A program made the translations under genes and the position numbers. Shown here piece after piece: positions 7,685 through 19,467 of a stretch of DNA of 64,000 nucleotides. The notes beneath the pieces were generated by a model. The model searched no databases. It was not told the origin of the DNA and was given only the letters and a program-made list of their open reading frames with translations. How positions within the stretch are numbered: position 1 is the first letter of the stretch; each line of letters begins with the position of its first letter. The stretch is from NCBI RefSeq assembly GCF_003606345.3, contig NZ_CP031844.2, positions 930,001 through 994,000 on the forward strand, read 5' to 3'. The stretch is from Bartonella krasnovii (GTDB lineage: Bacteria; Pseudomonadota; Alphaproteobacteria; Rhizobiales; Rhizobiaceae).

Positions 7685-8358
7685 TGTCCGTACGCCGTCT
7701 TGCAGATGATATCTACCAGCCTGCAGAGTTTTCTTTTACAAAGGAAAATCAGATATGGGTGAAAAATACCATAGAAAAATACCCAGTAGGGCGTGAACAA
7801 TCGGCTGTTATCCCGTTATTAATGCGTGCTCAAGAACAAGATGGTTGGGTGACACGTGCTGCAATTGAGCATATTGCTCAAATTCTTTCTATGGCGTATA
7901 TCCGAGTCCTAGAGGTTGCCACTTTTTATACTCAGTTTCAGCTTAAGCCTGTAGGGACGAAAGCACATATTCAAGTGTGCGGTACGACTCCTTGTATGTT
8001 ACGTGGTTCTGATGAATTGATTAAAGTTTGTCAAAAAAAAATTCATCATGATCCTTTTACGACTAATCAGGATGGAACATTATCATGGGAGGAGGTGGAG
8101 TGTCTTGGTGCTTGTGTTAATGCTCCTATGGTCATGATTTTTAAAGATACTTATGAAGATCTTACAGCAGAACGTCTTGAAGAGATTATTGATGCATTTG
8201 GAGCAGGGAAAGGTTCTGAAATAACGGTTGGCCCACAAAACAGTCGTCAATCATCGGAACCGATTAGTGGTTTAACCTCTCTTCTTGAGGATGAAGGTAA
8301 AAAGAAATCTCTCAAACCTTCAAAGAAAAAGGATCATAAGGGAATGGGGTCTGAGTGA
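7684..8358 (+). CDS. nuoE: NADH-quinone oxidoreductase subunit E
   Basis: A 224-residue 24-kDa-type subunit of the NADH-oxidising module with a thioredoxin-like fold binding the [2Fe-2S] cluster N1a. Ligand cysteines are visible in CGTTPC (about residues 99-104) and in CLGACVNAP (about 140-148). The C terminus has a roughly 50-residue extension rich in Ser, Lys and Gly beyond the core domain, as in related alphaproteobacteria. It overlaps nuoD by one base and is followed by a 144-base gap before nuoF. Confidence 0.95.
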   Translation: MSVRRLADDIYQPAEFSFTKENQIWVKNTIEKYPVGREQSAVIPLLMRAQEQDGWVTRAAIEHIAQILSMAYIRVLEVATFYTQFQLKPVGTKAHIQVCGTTPCMLRGSDELIKVCQKKIHHDPFTTNQDGTLSWEEVECLGACVNAPMVMIFKDTYEDLTAERLEEIIDAFGAGKGSEITVGPQNSRQSSEPISGLTSLLEDEGKKKSLKPSKKKDHKGMGSE

Positions 8359-8502
8359 GATATTTTTTTGAAAAGATATTTCATTATTTTATCCATATTA
8401 TAATAGCGTTTAATTGAAAGTAGAAAGTTTTAAAAAGTTTTTTAAAAATTGCATTTGAGGAAAAGCTAAAAATGCTACGGGTAATAGAGAAAAAGGTGGG
8501 GT

Positions 8503-9810
8503 ATGCTCGCTGATAAAGATCGTATCTTCACCAATATTTATGGTTTGAAAGACAAATCGTTAAAGGCTGCGATGTTGCGTGGGCATTGGGATGGTACCAA
8601 GACAATTATTGAAAAAGGTCGCGATTGGATCATTGATGAAGTGAAGGCATCGGGTTTGCGTGGGCGTGGTGGTGCAGGTTTTCCTACTGGAATGAAATGG
8701 TCATTTATGCCTAAACAAAGTGATGGTCGTCCTCATTATTTGGTTGTAAACGCTGATGAATCAGAACCTGGAACATGTAAAGACCGTGATATTTTGCGCC
8801 ATGACCCCCATACTCTCATTGAAGGATGTGTAATTGCTACTTTTGCCATGGGAGCAAATGTTGCTTTTATTTATATTCGCGGTGAATATATTCGCGAGCG
8901 TGAAGCGCTTCAAGCTGCTGTTGATGAATGTTATAGTGCAGGTTTGCTTGGCAAAAAAACGAAATATGGGCATGCATGTGATATTATTATTCACCATGGT
9001 GCGGGCGCTTATATTTGTGGTGAAGAGACTGCTCTTCTTGAGAGCCTTGAGGGAAAAAAGGGACAACCTCGTCTTAAACCACCATTCCCTGCAAATATGG
9101 GAATTTATGGATGTCCCACAACCGTCAATAATGTAGAATCTATTGCTGTTGTTCCAACGATTTTACGTCGAGGTGCCTCGTGGTTTTCATCAATTGGACG
9201 TGCAAATAATGTTGGAACGAAATTGTTTATGGTTTCTGGGCATGTAAATGCACCTTGTACATTTGAAGAAGCTCTTGGTGTTTCTTTTCGTGAGTTAATT
9301 GAAAAACATACCGGTGGTATTCGTGGAGGATGGAATAATCTTTTGGCTGTTATTCCAGGTGGAGCTTCTTGTCCAGTTGTTCGTGGAGAGGATATGCTCG
9401 ATGCGGTCATGGATTTTGATGGGATGCGTGATGTCGGATCTTCTTTTGGCACTGGCGGTGTCATTGTTATGGATAAATCAACCGATATTATTAAAGCAAT
9501 TTGGCGTATAGCGGCTTTTTTCAAACATGAAAGTTGTGGTCAGTGTACGCCGTGTCGTGAAGGTACTGGCTGGATGATGCGTCTTTTAGGGCGTATGGTT
9601 GAAGGAAGAGCACAAAAACGTGAAATTGATCTTTTGTTTGAAGTGTCTAAACAGGTTGAAGGGCATACTATTTGCGCCCTTGGTGATGCAGCAGCATGGC
9701 CTATACAGGGATTAATACGTAATTTTCGCCCAGAAATTGAGCGTAGAATTGATGATTATACGCGAAATGTCGTGCAAAGAAAAAATATTGCTTTGGAAGC
9801 GGTTGGATAG
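8503..9810 (+). CDS. nuoF: NADH-quinone oxidoreductase subunit F
   Basis: A 435-residue 51-kDa-type subunit holding the FMN and NADH sites and the [4Fe-4S] cluster N3, the entry point for electrons. The N-terminal [10 protein letters not shown] is the glycine-rich FMN/NADH-binding loop. [13 protein letters not shown] follows at about residues 167-179. The cluster ligands lie in [12 protein letters not shown] (about 344-355) plus a later Cys in HTICALGD. The start is the ATG at 8503, preceded by AGGTGGGGT. It is followed after 64 bases by nuoG. Confidence 0.97.
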   Translation: MLADKDRIFTNIYGLKDKSLKAAMLRGHWDGTKTIIEKGRDWIIDEVKASGLRGRGGAGFPTGMKWSFMPKQSDGRPHYLVVNADESEPGTCKDRDILRHDPHTLIEGCVIATFAMGANVAFIYIRGEYIREREALQAAVDECYSAGLLGKKTKYGHACDIIIHHGAGAYICGEETALLESLEGKKGQPRLKPPFPANMGIYGCPTTVNNVESIAVVPTILRRGASWFSSIGRANNVGTKLFMVSGHVNAPCTFEEALGVSFRELIEKHTGGIRGGWNNLLAVIPGGASCPVVRGEDMLDAVMDFDGMRDVGSSFGTGGVIVMDKSTDIIKAIWRIAAFFKHESCGQCTPCREGTGWMMRLLGRMVEGRAQKREIDLLFEVSKQVEGHTICALGDAAAWPIQGLIRNFRPEIERRIDDYTRNVVQRKNIALEAVG

Positions 9811-9874
9811 AGTTTTTTGTTTTAAGAGCAATGAAATGCAAATTTAGGTGGATTATCCGCAGGCTGGATGAGTG

Positions 9875-11944
9875 ATGATAAATATCAAAGTTGATGGTAA
9901 AGAGATTGAAGTTCCTGATTACTACACGTTGCTTCAAGCTGCTGAAGCTGCAGGTGCTGAAGTGCCGCGTTTTTGTTTTCATGAAACTTTATCAATTGCT
10001 GGCAATTGTCGTATGTGCTTGGTTGAGGTGAAGGGAGGACCTCCAAAACCGCAAGCGTCTTGTGCTATGGGAGTTCGCGATTTGCGAGCAGGGCCTAATG
10101 GTGAGGCGCCAGAAATTTTTACCAATACAGAGATGGTAAAAAAAGCACGTGAAGGAGTGATGGAGTTTCTTCTCATCAATCATCCTTTGGATTGTCCTGT
10201 TTGTGATCAGGGCGGAGAGTGTGATCTTCAAGATCAAGCAATGCTCTATGGGCGTGATTGTTCTCGATATACAGAAAATAAGCGTGCTGTAGAAGATAAA
10301 TATATTGGCCCTCTTGTCAAAACGGTTATGACACGCTGCATTCATTGTACACGTTGTGTCCGTTTTACAACAGAAGTAGCAGGTATTTCTGAACTTGGAT
10401 TGATCGGTCGTGGTGAAGATGCTGAAATTACGACATATCTTGAAAAAGCCATGACATCTGAGTTGCAGGGCAATGTTATTGATCTTTGTCCAGTAGGCGC
10501 TTTAACTTCAAAGCCTTATGCATTTCATGCACGTCCTTGGGAGTTGATTAAAACAGAGTCGATTGATGTTATGGATGCGCTTGGCAGTGCAATCCGTATT
10601 GATAGCCGTGGTCGTGAAGTCATGCGGATCATGCCGCGTACGAATGAAGATGTGAATGAGGAATGGATCTCTGATAAGACGCGTTTTATTTGGGATGGGT
10701 TACGAACTCAGCGTCTTGATAGACCATATGTACGCAAAGATGGAAGGCTGCAGCCTGTAGGCTGGACAGAGGCTTTTGAAAAGATTAAAATGGTGGTTTC
10801 TAAAACCTTGCCGGAAAAAATAGGGGCAATTGCAGGGGATCTTGCTTCTGTTGAAGAAATGTATGCCCTTAAAGCATTACTGATCTCGTTGGGTTCTAAG
10901 CTCTTTGATTGTCGTCAAAAAGGAGTTGCTTTGTCGCCAGAGTTTGGACGTTCGAGTTATATTTTTAATCCTACAATTGCAGGAATTGAACAAGCTGACG
11001 CATTGCTCATTGTGGGCTCTAATCCACGCCATGAAGCTGCTGTTTTAAATGCGCGTATTTTAAAACGCCAACGGATGGGAAATTTTCCTATCGCGCTCAT
11101 TGGAGAGGAAGTCGACTTACGTTATCCTTATTCTTATCTTGGATCTGGGGGTGATGCTTTAAATACACTTATTGGTGGAGAGGATGCTTTTTTAAATATT
11201 TTAAAAGAAGCAAAGAGGCCTCTTATTCTTATCGGAGAGGGGGCGATTTGCGGAAGTGAAGGGTTATCTGTTTTAAAAAACCTTGCTAAATTAGCGGATA
11301 ATATTGGTGCTCTTAGTGAAGAATGGAATGGGTTTGGGATTCTTCATAATGCAGCATCGACCGTTGGAGGATTAGATATAGGCTTTACGTCTCAGCTTGG
11401 GGTTGCAAATATTTTAAAAACTTGTGAAGTTTTATTTTTGCTTGGTGCTGATGAAGTGGAATTGACCAATATAAAAGCGTTTAAAATTTATATTGGTAGC
11501 CATGGTGATAATGGTGCACATGCTGCTGATGTTATTTTACCTGCATCAGCTTATACTGAGAAATCAGGGCTTTATGTGAATACAGAAGGGCGTGTTCAAA
11601 TGACAAATCGGGCTGGTTTTGCTCCAGGTGAAGCAAAAGAAGATTGGGCTATTTTGCGTGCCTTATCGGATATTTTAGGACAAAGGCTCCCCTTTGATTC
11701 TCTTTCTCAATTAAGACAATGCTTGTTTAATGATTACCCACATCTTTGTGCTATTGATGATATAATGCCTTCTGATATAAGTGGTCTTAAGGCACTTGGT
11801 TCAAAAATGGTTTCCCTACAAAGTCAAGCATTTACTTCTATGGTTAAAGACTTTTATTTGACAAATCCGATAGCACGTGCTTCTGCCGTTATGGCTGAAT
11901 GTTCATCTCTTGCAAAAAGCCGTGCTATGCAAGCTGTAGAGTAA
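9875..11944 (+). CDS. nuoG: NADH-quinone oxidoreductase subunit G
   Basis: A 689-residue 75-kDa-type iron-sulfur subunit that passes electrons from NuoF toward NuoI. An N-terminal [2Fe-2S] ferredoxin domain has Cys in RFCFHE, GNCRMC and SCAMG (about residues 33-65). Then come the His-Cys cluster segment [14 protein letters not shown] (about 100-113) and the 4Fe-4S ligands RCIHCTRC and DLCPVGAL (about 148-205). The rest is a molybdopterin-oxidoreductase-like domain that binds no molybdenum cofactor in this family. The frame opens with GTG at 9872, and the ATG directly behind it is taken as the start. Confidence 0.96.
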   Translation: MINIKVDGKEIEVPDYYTLLQAAEAAGAEVPRFCFHETLSIAGNCRMCLVEVKGGPPKPQASCAMGVRDLRAGPNGEAPEIFTNTEMVKKAREGVMEFLLINHPLDCPVCDQGGECDLQDQAMLYGRDCSRYTENKRAVEDKYIGPLVKTVMTRCIHCTRCVRFTTEVAGISELGLIGRGEDAEITTYLEKAMTSELQGNVIDLCPVGALTSKPYAFHARPWELIKTESIDVMDALGSAIRIDSRGREVMRIMPRTNEDVNEEWISDKTRFIWDGLRTQRLDRPYVRKDGRLQPVGWTEAFEKIKMVVSKTLPEKIGAIAGDLASVEEMYALKALLISLGSKLFDCRQKGVALSPEFGRSSYIFNPTIAGIEQADALLIVGSNPRHEAAVLNARILKRQRMGNFPIALIGEEVDLRYPYSYLGSGGDALNTLIGGEDAFLNILKEAKRPLILIGEGAICGSEGLSVLKNLAKLADNIGALSEEWNGFGILHNAASTVGGLDIGFTSQLGVANILKTCEVLFLLGADEVELTNIKAFKIYIGSHGDNGAHAADVILPASAYTEKSGLYVNTEGRVQMTNRAGFAPGEAKEDWAILRALSDILGQRLPFDSLSQLRQCLFNDYPHLCAIDDIMPSDISGLKALGSKMVSLQSQAFTSMVKDFYLTNPIARASAVMAECSSLAKSRAMQAVE

Positions 11945-11966
11945 GGGCAAAGGAAAAGGAATAATG

Positions 11967-13013
11967 ATGTATGACTTCTTTATGACTTGGCTGTTGCCAT
12001 TACTTATTGTTGTTGGAAAAACACTTCTTCTTTTGGTCGTTCTGTTGATTTTAGTTGCTTATCTCCTCTATGCAGATAGAAAGATTTGGGCGGCTGTGCA
12101 ATTGCGGCGTGGTCCAAACGTTGTTGGTCCGTGGGGATTATTGCAGTCTTTTGCAGATTTAATTAAATTTGTTGTGAAAGAGCCTATTATCCCTGCTGGT
12201 GCGAATAAGGGCGTTTTTCTTTTAGCACCGTTTGTTTCTGCAACACTTGCTTTATCAACGTGGGCTGTTATTCCAGTTAATGAGGGTTGGGAAGTTGCAA
12301 AAATTAATGTTGGATTGCTTTATATCTTAGCCATTTCATCTCTTGAAGTGTATGGCGTTATTATGGGAGGTTGGGCTTCCAACTCAAAATATCCCTTCTT
12401 AGGAGCGCTTCGTTCAGCAGCGCAGATGGTTTCTTATGAAGTTTCCATTGGTTTTGTACTTGTAACAGTCATTTTAATAAGTGGTTCGTTGGATCTTACA
12501 ACAATTGTTCTTAAACAAGCAAATGGCCTTGGTACAACTCTAGGTCTTCCTTTTAACAGTTTTCTCGATTGGAATTGGCTCATTCTTTTTCCGATGTTTA
12601 TTATCTTTTTTATTTCTGCACTCGCAGAAACAAACCGTCCTCCATTCGATTTAGTGGAAGCAGAATCTGAGCTTGTTGCTGGTCATATGGTAGAATATTC
12701 TTCAACGCCATATATGCTCTTCTTTCTTGGTGAATATGTTGCTATTGTTTTAATGTGCGCATTAACAACCATTTTATTTTTAGGCGGTTGGCTCCCTCCT
12801 TTAGATGTTTGGTGGCTTAATTGGGTTCCCGGTATTATTTGGTTTGTTTTAAAAGTCTGTTTTGTATTTTTTTGGTTTGCTATGGTCAAAGCTTTTGTTC
12901 CACGTTATCGTTATGATCAACTCATGCGGCTTGGTTGGAAGGTTTTTCTTCCTCTCTCACTAGCAATGGTTGTCATAACTGCTGCTTTTTTACAGTATAG
13001 TGGTTTTTCTTAA
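11967..13013 (+). CDS. nuoH: NADH-quinone oxidoreductase subunit H
   Basis: A 348-residue multi-pass subunit that anchors the peripheral arm and forms the entry to the quinone chamber. Conserved cytoplasmic loops are visible: [17 protein letters not shown] with [11 protein letters not shown] (about residues 30-60) and [19 protein letters not shown] (about 214-232), whose acidic residues are linked to quinone coupling. Two adjacent ATG codons occur (11964 and 11967). The second lies better spaced from AAAGGA. The last bases precede an AGGAG for nuoI. Confidence 0.96.
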   Translation: MYDFFMTWLLPLLIVVGKTLLLLVVLLILVAYLLYADRKIWAAVQLRRGPNVVGPWGLLQSFADLIKFVVKEPIIPAGANKGVFLLAPFVSATLALSTWAVIPVNEGWEVAKINVGLLYILAISSLEVYGVIMGGWASNSKYPFLGALRSAAQMVSYEVSIGFVLVTVILISGSLDLTTIVLKQANGLGTTLGLPFNSFLDWNWLILFPMFIIFFISALAETNRPPFDLVEAESELVAGHMVEYSSTPYMLFFLGEYVAIVLMCALTTILFLGGWLPPLDVWWLNWVPGIIWFVLKVCFVFFWFAMVKAFVPRYRYDQLMRLGWKVFLPLSLAMVVITAAFLQYSGFS

Positions 13014-13026
13014 GAGGAGTTTTACG

Positions 13027-13518
13027 ATGTCAATTTTTTTTCAGGCAGCAAAGTCACTTCTTCTCTTAGAGTTTATGAGTGCTTTTTTCTTAGCCATGCG
13101 TCAATTTTTTGCACCAAAGCCTACGATTAATTATCCTTATGAAAAGGGTTTTGTTTCTGAGCGTTTCCGTGGAGAACATGCGCTTCGTCGTTACCCAAAT
13201 GGTGAAGAGCGCTGTATTGCTTGTAAATTATGTGAAGCAATTTGTCCTGCACAAGCAATTACCATTGAAGCAGGACCGAGGCGTAATGATGGTACACGCA
13301 GGACTGTCCGTTATGATATAGATATGGTTAAGTGTATTTACTGTGGTTTTTGTCAAGAGGCTTGTCCAGTTGAAGCTATTGTAGAAGGGCCAAATTTTGA
13401 ATTTGCCACAGAAACGCGAGAAGAACTGTATTATGATAAAGAAAAGCTTTTAAGTAATGGAGATCGCTGGGAGCGAGAAATTGCTCGCAATATATTGATA
13501 GATGCACCTTATCGTTAA
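13027..13518 (+). CDS. nuoI: NADH-quinone oxidoreductase subunit I
   Basis: A 163-residue ferredoxin-type subunit carrying clusters N6a and N6b, which relay electrons from NuoG to NuoB. Two 4Fe-4S motifs are explicit: [12 protein letters not shown] (about residues 61-72) and [12 protein letters not shown] (about 100-111). The N-terminal amphipathic helices attach it to the membrane arm. The frame extends upstream into nuoH, but the ATG at 13027 follows AGGAG and gives the usual family N terminus. It is followed by a 92-base gap before nuoJ. Confidence 0.96.
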   Translation: MSIFFQAAKSLLLLEFMSAFFLAMRQFFAPKPTINYPYEKGFVSERFRGEHALRRYPNGEERCIACKLCEAICPAQAITIEAGPRRNDGTRRTVRYDIDMVKCIYCGFCQEACPVEAIVEGPNFEFATETREELYYDKEKLLSNGDRWEREIARNILIDAPYR

Positions 13519-13610
13519 GTGTATCATTTGAGGTATCGGATAATTTTTCCGGTAAATTGTAATCTGGTATGAAGTTTGTACCAATTGTTTGAATAATTAA
13601 GGAGAAGCCT

Positions 13611-14231
13611 ATGCTAACAGATCTAGCGGCGGCATTTTTCTATTTGTTTGCTTTTATTATGCTAACAAGTGCAGTGATTGTTATTACAGCACGCAACCCT
13701 GTACATTCTGTTTTATTTTTAATATTGGCATTTTTTAATGCTGCAGCTTTGTTTTTGCTTGCAGGGGCAGAGTTTTTGGGATTGATTCTGCTTGTTGTTT
13801 ATGTTGGAGCTGTCGCTGTTTTATTTTTATTTGTCGTTATGATGCTGGATGTTGATTTTGCTGAGTTAAAGAGTGGCGCTCTTCGATATGCGCCTATTGG
13901 AGCTCTTATTGGCGTTATTATCGCTGTAGAATTGATTGTTGTTTTTGTGAGTAGCCATTTTTCTCCAGTTCTTAAAACGCATGTTACACAGCCAATGCCA
14001 GACTTAGGGCAGCGAACAAATACACAAGCATTAGGAGATGTTCTCTATACGGATTATGTTTTCTATTTTCAAATTGCTGGAGTAATTTTATTAGTTGCAA
14101 TGATTGGTGCTATCGTTTTAACACTTCGCCATAAATCGGGAGTTAAACGACAATCCATTGCAGAGCAAGTTTCTAGAACGGTAGAAAGTGCTATTGAAAT
14201 CAAGCAAGTTGAATCAGGTAAAGGTATTTAA
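13611..14231 (+). CDS. nuoJ: NADH-quinone oxidoreductase subunit J
   Basis: A 206-residue subunit of the complex I membrane arm. The conserved ARNPVHSVLFLI segment (about residues 27-38) and the helix with LVVYVGAVAVLFLFVVMML (about 62-80, the pi-bulge helix thought to move during coupling) are present. Further hydrophobic segments occur at about 97-116 and 148-168, followed by a charged C-terminal tail. The ATG is preceded by AAGGAGAAG. nuoK follows within about 15 bases. Confidence 0.95.
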   Translation: MLTDLAAAFFYLFAFIMLTSAVIVITARNPVHSVLFLILAFFNAAALFLLAGAEFLGLILLVVYVGAVAVLFLFVVMMLDVDFAELKSGALRYAPIGALIGVIIAVELIVVFVSSHFSPVLKTHVTQPMPDLGQRTNTQALGDVLYTDYVFYFQIAGVILLVAMIGAIVLTLRHKSGVKRQSIAEQVSRTVESAIEIKQVESGKGI

Positions 14232-14246
14232 GGGGGGGCTATGGTT

Positions 14247-14555
14247 ATGTATATTGATATTGCGCATTATCTCACTGTTTCTGCTTTGATGTTTACAATT
14301 GGTATTGCTGGAATTTTTCTCAACAGAAAAAATGTGATTATTATTTTGATGTCTATTGAGCTTATATTACTCTCCGTTAATATAAATTTTGTTGCATTTT
14401 CAGCATTCCTTCATGATCTCGTTGGTCAGATATTTGCTTTATTTGTCTTAACCGTCGCAGCTGCAGAAGCTGCCATTGGTTTAGCAATTCTTGTCGTTTT
14501 TTTCCGTAATCGTGGTTCCATTGCGGTTGAAGATGTTAACGTAATGAAAGGCTAA
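14247..14555 (+). CDS. nuoK: NADH-quinone oxidoreductase subunit K
   Basis: A 102-residue, three-helix membrane subunit equivalent to mitochondrial ND4L. The conserved glutamates are present within helix 2 ([13 protein letters not shown]) and helix 3 ([13 protein letters not shown]), both needed for proton transfer. Two in-frame ATG codons are possible (14241 and 14247). The second stands at better distance from a run of seven G that serves as the ribosome binding site. Four to seven bases separate it from nuoL. Confidence 0.95.
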   Translation: MYIDIAHYLTVSALMFTIGIAGIFLNRKNVIIILMSIELILLSVNINFVAFSAFLHDLVGQIFALFVLTVAAAEAAIGLAILVVFFRNRGSIAVEDVNVMKG

Positions 14556-14561
14556 CCCGTG

Positions 14562-16526
14562 ATGTATTATACGATTGTCTTTCTTCCGCTTTTGGGTTTT
14601 TTAATTGCAGCATTAGGTGGAAAAACCATAGGGGATCGTGCAAGCGAGTTGATAACATGTAGCTTTATGGTGATTGTTGCCATATTATCGTGGATAGCAT
14701 TTTTCAATCTTGCACTTGGTCATACTCCAGTGGTTGATGTCTTGGTATTGCATTGGCTTGACATTGGTGGTTTAAATTTTGATTGGGCTCTCCATATTGA
14801 TACATTAACGGCTGTTATGCTTATAGTTGTGAACAGTGTTTCGGCATTAGTGCATATTTATTCCATTGGTTATATGCATCATGACCCTTCAAGGTCTCGT
14901 TTTTTTTCTTATCTTTCTCTCTTTACATTTATGATGCTGATGTTGGTGACATCTAATAACTTACTGCAGATGTTTTTTGGCTGGGAAGGTGTGGGGCTTG
15001 CTTCTTATTTGCTCATTGGTTTTTGGTTTCAGAGAGATTCTGCGAATAAAGCTGCAATGAAAGCTTTTGTGGTTAATCGTGTTGGAGACTTTGGTTTTCT
15101 CTTAGGAATATTTAGTATTTTTGTTTTATTTCAGTCGGTTGATTTTAATTCTATTTTTGCAAAGGCTGCAGACAATAGCTTTGTACAAAATATGACGTTT
15201 TTAGGTTGGCAGTTTGATGGACAAACGGCGATTACTATTACATGTCTTTTGTTATTTATTGGTGCAATGGGAAAATCAGCACAATTTCTTTTACATACAT
15301 GGCTCCCCGATGCCATGGAGGGGCCAACGCCTGTCTCAGCGCTTATTCATGCCGCGACAATGGTAACGGCTGGTGTTTTTATGGTTGCACGTATGTCGCC
15401 AATTTTTGAACTGTCTTCTATTGCTTTGACAGTGATTATTATTATTGGAGCCACAACTGCGTTTTTTGCAGCAACGGTGGGGTTGGTGCAGAATGATATT
15501 AAACGTGTTATTGCTTATTCTACATGTTCTCAACTCGGGTATATGTTTGTTGCATTAGGTGTAGGAGCTTATGGAGCAGCTGTTTTTCATCTTTTTACAC
15601 ATGCTTTTTTTAAAGCCTTATTATTTCTTGGTGCGGGTTCTGTCATTCATGCTGTATCTGATGAACAAGATATGCGAAAAATGGGTGGCTTACGCAAGCA
15701 TATAAAGGTCACTTATTGGATGATGATGGTTGGAACCATTGCATTAACCGGTGTTGGAATTCCAGGAACACTTTTGGGGACAGCTGGCTTTTTTTCAAAA
15801 GATGCGATTATAGAGTCTGCTTTTGCATCGCATAATATTGCTTCAGGATACGCTTTCTATCTTCTTGTTTTTGCAGCGTTTTTAACAAGTTTTTATTCAT
15901 GGCGGCTTATCTTTATGACATTTCACGGTAAACCACGAGCTACAGTTGATGTTATGCATCATGTTCATGAATCTCCTTCAGTGATGTTGATTCCACTGTT
16001 TATTTTATCTATTGGAGCAATATTTGCTGGTGTTGTTTTTCAACCTTATTTCTTTGGTGACTTATATGATGCTTTTTGGAAGGGAGCATTGTTTACAAGC
16101 AGCCACAATCATATTCTTCATGATGCCCATCATGTTTTTAATTGGGTAAAATGGTCGCCATTTATAGCAATGGTTCTTGGATTTATATTCGCCTATTTGT
16201 TCTATATTTCTTTTCCATCTCTTCCTAAGAAAATGGCTCGTATTATGCCAGGAGTATATCAATTTCTTTACCAAAAATGGTATTTCGATCAATTATATAA
16301 CTTTTTGTTTGTTCGTCCGATCTTTAAGATTGGTTCTTTTCTTTGGAAAGTGGGAGATGGTAAAATTATTGATGGTCTAGGTCCTAATGGTATCGCAGCG
16401 CGTGTTGTTGATATTACAAATAGAGTTGTTCGGATGCAAACAGGCTATCTTTACCACTATGCATTTGCGATGCTTATAGGTGTTGCATTGCTGATTACAT
16501 GGATGATGATCGGGGGCGTAAACTAA
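14562..16526 (+). CDS. nuoL: NADH-quinone oxidoreductase subunit L
   Basis: A 654-residue antiporter-like proton-pumping subunit at the far end of the membrane arm. The core domain shows the family signatures [18 protein letters not shown] (about residues 137-154) and [27 protein letters not shown] (about 245-271), with the conserved lysine in [14 protein letters not shown]. The C-terminal part includes the long lateral helix and a final TM segment. The frame opens with GTG at 14559, and the ATG at 14562 is taken as the start. The stop overlaps the start of nuoM (TAATG). Confidence 0.96.
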   Translation: MYYTIVFLPLLGFLIAALGGKTIGDRASELITCSFMVIVAILSWIAFFNLALGHTPVVDVLVLHWLDIGGLNFDWALHIDTLTAVMLIVVNSVSALVHIYSIGYMHHDPSRSRFFSYLSLFTFMMLMLVTSNNLLQMFFGWEGVGLASYLLIGFWFQRDSANKAAMKAFVVNRVGDFGFLLGIFSIFVLFQSVDFNSIFAKAADNSFVQNMTFLGWQFDGQTAITITCLLLFIGAMGKSAQFLLHTWLPDAMEGPTPVSALIHAATMVTAGVFMVARMSPIFELSSIALTVIIIIGATTAFFAATVGLVQNDIKRVIAYSTCSQLGYMFVALGVGAYGAAVFHLFTHAFFKALLFLGAGSVIHAVSDEQDMRKMGGLRKHIKVTYWMMMVGTIALTGVGIPGTLLGTAGFFSKDAIIESAFASHNIASGYAFYLLVFAAFLTSFYSWRLIFMTFHGKPRATVDVMHHVHESPSVMLIPLFILSIGAIFAGVVFQPYFFGDLYDAFWKGALFTSSHNHILHDAHHVFNWVKWSPFIAMVLGFIFAYLFYISFPSLPKKMARIMPGVYQFLYQKWYFDQLYNFLFVRPIFKIGSFLWKVGDGKIIDGLGPNGIAARVVDITNRVVRMQTGYLYHYAFAMLIGVALLITWMMIGGVN

Positions 16527-17995
16527 TGACCGATTGGCCTATTCTTTCTACGGTTACATTTTTGCCACTTGTGGGTGTACTGCTTATTTTGTTTATCAAA
16601 GATGATAGTGAATCTGCGCGCCATAATATACGCAATGTCGCATTTTTTACGACGATATTTGTTTTTATTATTTCTTTAATTATTTGGATAGGATTTGATT
16701 CTAGCAACCCGAATTTTCAAATGGTTGAAAAATTCAGTTGGCTAGGGAATGGCATTAGCTATCATATGGGAGTTGATGGTATTTCTATTCTTTTTGTTGT
16801 TCTTTCAGCTTTTCTTTTGCCTTTTTGTATTTTAGCAAGTTGGGAGAATGTTAAAGAGAGATTAAAAGCTTATATGATTGCTTTTCTCCTTCTTGAAGTT
16901 GCCATTATTGGAGTCTTTTGTGCTCTTGACGCAATATTATTTTATGTTTTTTTTGAAGGCAGTCTCATTCCAATGTTTATCATTATAGGGGTGTGGGGTG
17001 GCGCACGTCGTGTTTATGCAAGTATCAAGTTTTTCTTATATACTTTACTTGGTTCAGTACTTATGCTGGTTGCGCTTATGGCTATGTATTGGCAGGCAGG
17101 AACACTTGATATACCAACTTTACTCAATTATCAGTTTCCTGCCCATATGCAAATATGGTTATGGCTTGCATTTTTTGCTTCTTTTGCCGTTAAAATGCCG
17201 ATGTGGCCAGTTCACACTTGGCTCCCTGATGCTCACGTGGAAGCACCAACAGCAGGTTCTGTTATTTTAGCTGGTGTCTTACTCAAATTAGGTGGGTATG
17301 GTTTTCTTCGTTTTTCTTTACCTATGTTTCCTATTGCTTCAGCAGATTTTGCACCTTTTGTTTTCACATTATCGCTTATTGCAATTATTTATACCTCATT
17401 GGTTGCACTTGTTCAAAGTGACATCAAAAAACTTATTGCATATTCCTCAATAGCGCATATGGGATATGTAACAATGGGTATTTTTGCTGCGAATGAACAG
17501 GCAATACAAGGAGCTATTTATCAGATGCTATCGCACGGAATTGTTTCCGCAGCTTTATTCCTTTGTGTTGGGGTGATCTATGATCGCTTGCATACGCGTG
17601 AAATTTCAGCATTTGGTGGTTTAGTGAATAATATGCCCAAATATGCTGTTGTTTTCTTAATCTTCACGATGGCAAATGTCGGACTCCCAGGAACTTCAGG
17701 ATTTTTAGGTGAGTTTTTAACCTTAATAGGTGTTTTTCAAGTGAATAAATTGGTTGTTATTTTAGCGACAACAGGCGTTATCTTATCAGCAGCTTATGCC
17801 CTTTATCTTTATCGGCGCGTGGTTTTTGGCTCCTTGGATAAAGAGAATTTAAAAGTACTGATAGATCTTTCTTCAAGGGAAAAATTTATTCTTTATCCAA
17901 TGGTTATTCTTACAATATTTTTTGGTATCTATCCAACGCCACTTCTTAAAGTAATGGCGTTTTCCGTAGAAGCCCTCATCAATAAATTACACTAG
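16526..17995 (+). CDS. nuoM: NADH-quinone oxidoreductase subunit M
   Basis: A 489-residue antiporter-like proton-pumping subunit of complex I. The core signatures are the glutamate-containing [17 protein letters not shown] (about residues 141-157) and the lysine helix [23 protein letters not shown] (about 224-246), followed by [10 protein letters not shown]. The frame extends to 16499, but the ATG overlapping the nuoL stop by one base is the natural coupled start, with a GGGGGCG run upstream. nuoN starts 17 bases later. Confidence 0.96.
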   Translation: MTDWPILSTVTFLPLVGVLLILFIKDDSESARHNIRNVAFFTTIFVFIISLIIWIGFDSSNPNFQMVEKFSWLGNGISYHMGVDGISILFVVLSAFLLPFCILASWENVKERLKAYMIAFLLLEVAIIGVFCALDAILFYVFFEGSLIPMFIIIGVWGGARRVYASIKFFLYTLLGSVLMLVALMAMYWQAGTLDIPTLLNYQFPAHMQIWLWLAFFASFAVKMPMWPVHTWLPDAHVEAPTAGSVILAGVLLKLGGYGFLRFSLPMFPIASADFAPFVFTLSLIAIIYTSLVALVQSDIKKLIAYSSIAHMGYVTMGIFAANEQAIQGAIYQMLSHGIVSAALFLCVGVIYDRLHTREISAFGGLVNNMPKYAVVFLIFTMANVGLPGTSGFLGEFLTLIGVFQVNKLVVILATTGVILSAAYALYLYRRVVFGSLDKENLKVLIDLSSREKFILYPMVILTIFFGIYPTPLLKVMAFSVEALINKLH

Positions 17996-18012
17996 ATAAG
18001 GGAAGAATTCTC

Positions 18013-19467
18013 ATGCAAAGTGAAATATTAACACAATTAGTATTAATTCTTCCAGAGATTTTAATTGCATTAGGGGGAGTAGTGTTGCTTTTGGTTGGTG
18101 TTTATTCCAATGCACGTGCTTCTTTAACGGTGACAGGTTTAGCGATGGCTCTTCTTGTGGCAACCATTATTATTCTTATCGTTTTTCCAAAAACTGGCTT
18201 ATTTCAAACCAATGCGCTTATTATTGACTCTTTTGGTCGTTATATGAAAATTTTAACGCTTATTGGTGCACTTTTTGCTCTTATTATGTCTGTTGGTTTT
18301 GCTAATGCGCAAAAGTTCAATATATTTGAATTTCCAGTGCTTGTTCTTTTCGCAACCCTTGGCATGATGCTGATGATTTCAGCGGGGAATATGCTGTCAC
18401 TTTATATGGGATTAGAACTACAGTCCTTAGCTTTATATGTTTTAGCAGCGATTAATCGTAATAATGTAAAATCTTCTGAAGCCGGTATAAAATATTTTGT
18501 TTTAGGAGCATTATCTTCAGGAATGCTGCTTTATGGCATTTCTTTGCTTTATGGTTTTTCTGGTCAAATTGGTTTTCACGAAATTGCTCTTGCTTTAAAA
18601 GGTGAAAATTTACAATTGGGCGTTATTTTTGGAATTGTATTTATTTTAGCTGGTTTGGCTTTCAAAATTTCTGCTGTTCCATTTCATATGTGGACACCTG
18701 ATGTTTACGAAGGTGCTCCAACACCGATTACAGCATTTTTTGCTGGGGCGCCTAAAGTTGCTGCGATGGCTTTAATCATCCGTATTATTGTGATGACCTT
18801 TATTCCTCTAGGGCATGTTGATAGCGCGATGCCTGCATGGCAACAAATTTTGGTTTTCATGGCACTTGCATCAATGATCCTTGGTGCTTTTGCTGCAATT
18901 GGTCAAAATAATATTAAGCGCTTAATGGCTTATTCATCGATCAGCCATATGGGCTATGCACTTGTTGGTTTATCGGCTGGAGATATGCTTGGGGTAAAAA
19001 GTGTTATTCTTTATATGACCATTTATCTTGGTGTTACTCTTGGCTCATTTGCTTTTATTCTTGGAATGCGATCTCAGAGTGGTAATGTTGAAAATATTTA
19101 TGATCTTTCAGGATTAGCAAAGACAAATCCGTTTATGGCGATTGTCATGACAATACAGCTTTTTTCTCTAGCCAGTATACCTCCTATGGCTGGTTTTTTT
19201 GGGAAGTGGTATACATTTTCTGCTGCTGTTCATGCTGGTCTAACACCACTTGCTATTATCGGTATGATAGCTTCCGTTGTTGGCGCTTTTTACTATTTAC
19301 GGGTTATTAAAATTATGTGGTTTGATGACGTAAAAGCGCATTTCACTATTTTATCAAAAGAACTTCAGTTTTGTCTTGGCCTTTCCGCATTATTTATTTT
19401 ATTTTACACCTTTTTTGGAATTTGGTTTGCCGAATTAGCAGAAAAAGCAGCAGCTGCATTATTTTAA
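18013..19467 (+). CDS. nuoN: NADH-quinone oxidoreductase subunit N
   Basis: A 484-residue antiporter-like proton-pumping subunit, the last of the fourteen nuo genes. Typical segments are [15 protein letters not shown] (about residues 132-146), with the conserved glutamate, and [26 protein letters not shown] (about 217-242), with the conserved lysine. [15 protein letters not shown] follows at about 309-323. The ATG has AAGGGAAG upstream. Its stop codon overlaps the start of birA by one base. Confidence 0.96.
   Translation: MQSEILTQLVLILPEILIALGGVVLLLVGVYSNARASLTVTGLAMALLVATIIILIVFPKTGLFQTNALIIDSFGRYMKILTLIGALFALIMSVGFANAQKFNIFEFPVLVLFATLGMMLMISAGNMLSLYMGLELQSLALYVLAAINRNNVKSSEAGIKYFVLGALSSGMLLYGISLLYGFSGQIGFHEIALALKGENLQLGVIFGIVFILAGLAFKISAVPFHMWTPDVYEGAPTPITAFFAGAPKVAAMALIIRIIVMTFIPLGHVDSAMPAWQQILVFMALASMILGAFAAIGQNNIKRLMAYSSISHMGYALVGLSAGDMLGVKSVILYMTIYLGVTLGSFAFILGMRSQSGNVENIYDLSGLAKTNPFMAIVMTIQLFSLASIPPMAGFFGKWYTFSAAVHAGLTPLAIIGMIASVVGAFYYLRVIKIMWFDDVKAHFTILSKELQFCLGLSALFILFYTFFGIWFAELAEKAAAALF

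Noticed and set aside
9105..9524. 139-codon minus-strand open frame
   Set aside because: It is antisense to the highly conserved nuoF gene and has no recognisable features.
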